This document shows positions 50,534 to 52,461 of a stretch of DNA of 52,461 bases, piece by piece (within the stretch, counting starts at the first letter, position 1; every line of letters begins with the position of its first letter). The position numbers and the translations under genes are program-made. The notes under the pieces are model-generated. The model had not been told where the DNA came from. It saw nothing but the letters and a program-made list of their open reading frames with translations, and searched no databases. The stretch covers positions 1-52,461 of the forward strand of contig NZ_CAADXO010000050.1 of assembly GCF_900753045.1 (NCBI RefSeq), read 5' to 3'. Source of the stretch: an uncultured Phascolarctobacterium sp. (GTDB lineage: Bacteria > Bacillota > Negativicutes > Acidaminococcales > Acidaminococcaceae).

Positions 50534-51460
50534 ATGCTAGTAGTTTTAAGTAAAGCCCTGGCCTTTGTGCTCATCATACTTATAGGCTATATCTGCAAAC
50601 GCCGCGGCTTTTTTTCACCGACCGATTATCAGGTCGTGAGCAAAATTGTTTTGAATATTACGCTGCCCTGTGCCGTAATCAACAGCTTTGCGCATTTTGA
50701 GATGGATTATTCCTTAATCGCCGCCGTCTTTTTAGGCTTATGCGGCAACCTGCTGATGCTGTTTGTATCCTTGATGCTGACGCGCGGAGATACGCCGGCA
50801 ACAAAGATTTTCTATATCTTTAGCCTTGCCGGTTATAATGTAGGCTGCTTTACGCTGCCGTTTGCGCAGGCCTTTTTAACGCCCTTTGCCGTAGTCGGTC
50901 TGTGTATGTTTGACGTGGGCAATTCTATTATGTGTACCGGTATGACCTACGCGCTGACGGCCTCCTGCATCGGTTATGCAGACGGACGCAAGGACAAATT
51001 CAGCGTGAAGAATATTACGGATAAGCTGCTGCATTCGGTGCCGTTTGTTGTTTATATCAGCATGCTGGTGCTGTCGCTGGCAGGCTTCCACTTCCCCAAG
51101 AGCGTGTACACGTTTACCGAGATTGTGGGCACAGGCAACCCGTTTTTGAGTATGCTGATGATTGGCATGATGTTTGAAATCAAGCTGGATAAGAAGGCTA
51201 TTGGCTACGTCAAGGAGCTGTTCAGCGTGCGTTATGCGATATCTCTGCTGTGCGCCGCTGCCTTTATTTATCTGGCACCGTTCAAGCAGGAGATAAATTA
51301 TGTGATTGCGCTGGCCTTCATGGCACCCTGCACGATTATCGGTCCGATTTTTGTAGAGAAGCTGGGAGCCAATGTACAGCTGGCCAGCCTGTTCAATTCA
51401 TTGACGATTATAACCAGCGTTGTTCTTTTTACAGCCTTTTTTATTATCATCAACGGCTGA
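50534..51460 (+). CDS. Auxin-efflux-carrier (AEC) family transporter
   Basis: 308 residues and about ten hydrophobic helices. IGYICKRRGFFSPTDYQVVSKIVLNITLPCAVI is the AEC N-terminal signature. The central loop is short. Bacterial AEC proteins carry malate, malonate or other organic acids, and the substrate here is unknown. The start at 50534 is preceded by GAGGGG; a longer start would overlap the terminator of rplT. It has no close operon partner. Confidence 0.85.
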   Translation: MLVVLSKALAFVLIILIGYICKRRGFFSPTDYQVVSKIVLNITLPCAVINSFAHFEMDYSLIAAVFLGLCGNLLMLFVSLMLTRGDTPATKIFYIFSLAGYNVGCFTLPFAQAFLTPFAVVGLCMFDVGNSIMCTGMTYALTASCIGYADGRKDKFSVKNITDKLLHSVPFVVYISMLVLSLAGFHFPKSVYTFTEIVGTGNPFLSMLMIGMMFEIKLDKKAIGYVKELFSVRYAISLLCAAAFIYLAPFKQEINYVIALAFMAPCTIIGPIFVEKLGANVQLASLFNSLTIITSVVLFTAFFIIING

Positions 51461-51530
51461 TTGACGTTGGCTCAGATATATTAGTATAATAGTAGAAAAG
51501 TAATGTGACTACGTATAGAGGAGAAACAAG

Positions 51531-52316
51531 ATGGAACTTACCGGATTGCAAAACCCAATGGTGAAGGCTGCAGCAGAGCTGAAGCAGAAAAAATATCGTC
51601 AGCAGCAGGGCCTGTTTCTGGCGGAAGGCTTGCGTACTGTGGAAGAAGCAGTGCGTTACGGTGCTGTGCAGAGCATTTTTTATACCGCGATTGAGGATGA
51701 GCGCACCCGCGCCGTGCTGGAGGAGGCTGCTGCCAAGCAGATTAAGCTTGTCTGCGTGAGCGACAAGGTACTGAAAAAAATTGCCGATACCGAAACGCCG
51801 CAGGGAATTATTGCTGTGTGCGAAATGCGCAGCAAGCGTTTGGATGATTTTCTGGCATCCGGCAAGATGCTGCTGGTTCTGGACCGCGTTACGGATCCGG
51901 GAAATATAGGTACTATGCTGCGTACTGCGGATGCTGCCGGTGTAGGCGGCCTGCTGCTGCTGCAGGGCTGCGCTGATATTTATGCGCCGAAAACCGTGCG
52001 TGCTTCCATGGGCTCGCTGTTCCACCTGCCGGTGCTGAGCGGCTTGAGCGAGGAGATTTTTGTGCAGGCGGCGCGCAAGGCAGGTTATGAGCTGCTGGTT
52101 ACCTGCTTGGACGGTGCAGATAATTTGTACAAGGCTGACTTGCAGGGACGCTTGGCTTTTGTTATGGGTAACGAGGCCAACGGTGTGAGTCCTGCTTTGC
52201 TGGCGGCAGCAGACAAGCGCGTCTTTATCCCGATGCAGGGACGTGCGGAATCGCTGAACGTTGCTATGGCGGCCGGTATAGTTATGTTTGAGGCGCTGCG
52301 TCAGAAGCTCAAATAA
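51531..52316 (+). CDS. SpoU/TrmH-family RNA 2'-O-methyltransferase
   Basis: 261 residues. The N-terminal substrate-binding domain (NPMVKAAAELKQKKYRQQQG, FLAEGLRTVEEA) precedes the knot: DRVTDPGNIGTMLRTADAAG, FVMGNEANGVSP and IPMQGRAESLNVAMAAGIV. This is the RlmB/TrmH-type group often annotated as 23S rRNA methyltransferase; the target nucleotide is not decidable. AGAGGAG precedes the ATG. tRNA-Tyr follows with its own promoter. Confidence 0.9.
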   Translation: MELTGLQNPMVKAAAELKQKKYRQQQGLFLAEGLRTVEEAVRYGAVQSIFYTAIEDERTRAVLEEAAAKQIKLVCVSDKVLKKIADTETPQGIIAVCEMRSKRLDDFLASGKMLLVLDRVTDPGNIGTMLRTADAAGVGGLLLLQGCADIYAPKTVRASMGSLFHLPVLSGLSEEIFVQAARKAGYELLVTCLDGADNLYKADLQGRLAFVMGNEANGVSPALLAAADKRVFIPMQGRAESLNVAMAAGIVMFEALRQKLK

Positions 52317-52332
52317 TTTTTATAGTTTTTGC

Positions 52333-52361
52333 TTGACAAAAGTATCTCACTATAATATAAT
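52333..52361 (+). promoter_or_regulatory. tRNA-Tyr promoter
   Basis: TTGACA (52333-52338), 17 bases, TATAAT (52356-52361), ending 15 bases before the tRNA. Confidence 0.8.
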
Positions 52362-52376
52362 ATCTATGTTGCCTAT

Positions 52377-52461
52377 GGATGGGTTCCCGAGTGGTTAAAG
52401 GGAGCAGACTGTAAATCTGCCGCGTTTCGCTTCGTTGGTTCGAATCCAACCCCATCCACCA
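52377..52461 (+). tRNA. tRNA-Tyr (GTA)
   Basis: 85 bases, class II with a long variable arm. The acceptor stem GGATGGG (52377-52383) pairs with CCCATCC (52451-52457), CCA is encoded, the T-loop is GGTTCGAATCC, and the anticodon loop ACTGTAAATC gives GTA. It ends exactly at the edge of the window, so further tRNAs may follow outside. Confidence 0.97.

Overview
The window reads as a chromosomal segment of a low-to-mid GC Firmicute, most likely one of the Negativicutes (the Gram-negative-walled Firmicutes). This is inference from gene content. HrcA with a CIRCE operator, RNase Y, an AddAB pair, RecD2, a ComF protein and an infC-rpmI-rplT operon with a structured leader are Firmicute traits. The late cobamide cluster, with two unequal CobT homologues, resembles the ArsA/ArsB arrangement described in Sporomusa and Veillonella. 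There is no prophage, insertion sequence, CRISPR array or rRNA; nearly everything is housekeeping, and the unusual material is in leaders, spacers and a few divergent enzymes.

Layout. 1-2040 (minus strand): exported pentapeptide-repeat protein, HAD phosphatase, and an S-adenosylmethionine-decarboxylase-like protein whose pyruvoyl-forming serine is replaced by glycine. 2251-6249: recD2, comF and an ion permease. 6286-9981: a four-gene unit of a hotdog hydratase, BioY, a thiolase-fold enzyme and an AMP-forming acyl ligase, behind a candidate BirA operator. 10314-17075: addB-addA and a small membrane protein. 17159-18280: an M20 peptidase. 18306-22645: FMN riboswitch, ribD, ribE, ribBA and, after a 600-base spacer, ribH. 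22822-27148: hslO, recA, recX, rny. 27247-31392: cobalamin riboswitch, cobU, cobT, cobS, a shortened CobT paralogue and cobC. 31588-35251: zinc-ribbon protein behind a structured leader, short RecQ, UPF0173 hydrolase, exported glucosaminidase. 35294-39055: trmL, queD, folE2, folP, a 241-base tandem repeat, folK. 39143-43957: zinc-ribbon protein, rpmB (minus), recG, VTT-family membrane protein, hemW. 43976-49091: CIRCE, hrcA, grpE, dnaK, dnaJ. 49106-50432: attenuator leader, infC, rpmI, rplT. 50534-52461: AEC transporter, SpoU methyltransferase, tRNA-Tyr.

How it works together. DNA repair and recombination is heavily represented (recD2, addAB, recA, recX, recQ-like, recG). Cofactor supply is the second theme: riboflavin under FMN control, cobamide lower-loop assembly under B12 control, pterin flow through FolE2 to queuosine (QueD) and folate (FolP, FolK), and a biotin-linked acyl-CoA module. 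Proteostasis is represented by hrcA-grpE-dnaK-dnaJ and Hsp33.

The candidates I find most interesting are the biotin-linked acyl-CoA unit with its possible BirA operator, the CobT/CobT-like pair, the structured leader in front of the zinc-ribbon gene, the serine-less AdoMetDC homologue, and the apparent AUU start codon of rny behind a long leader.
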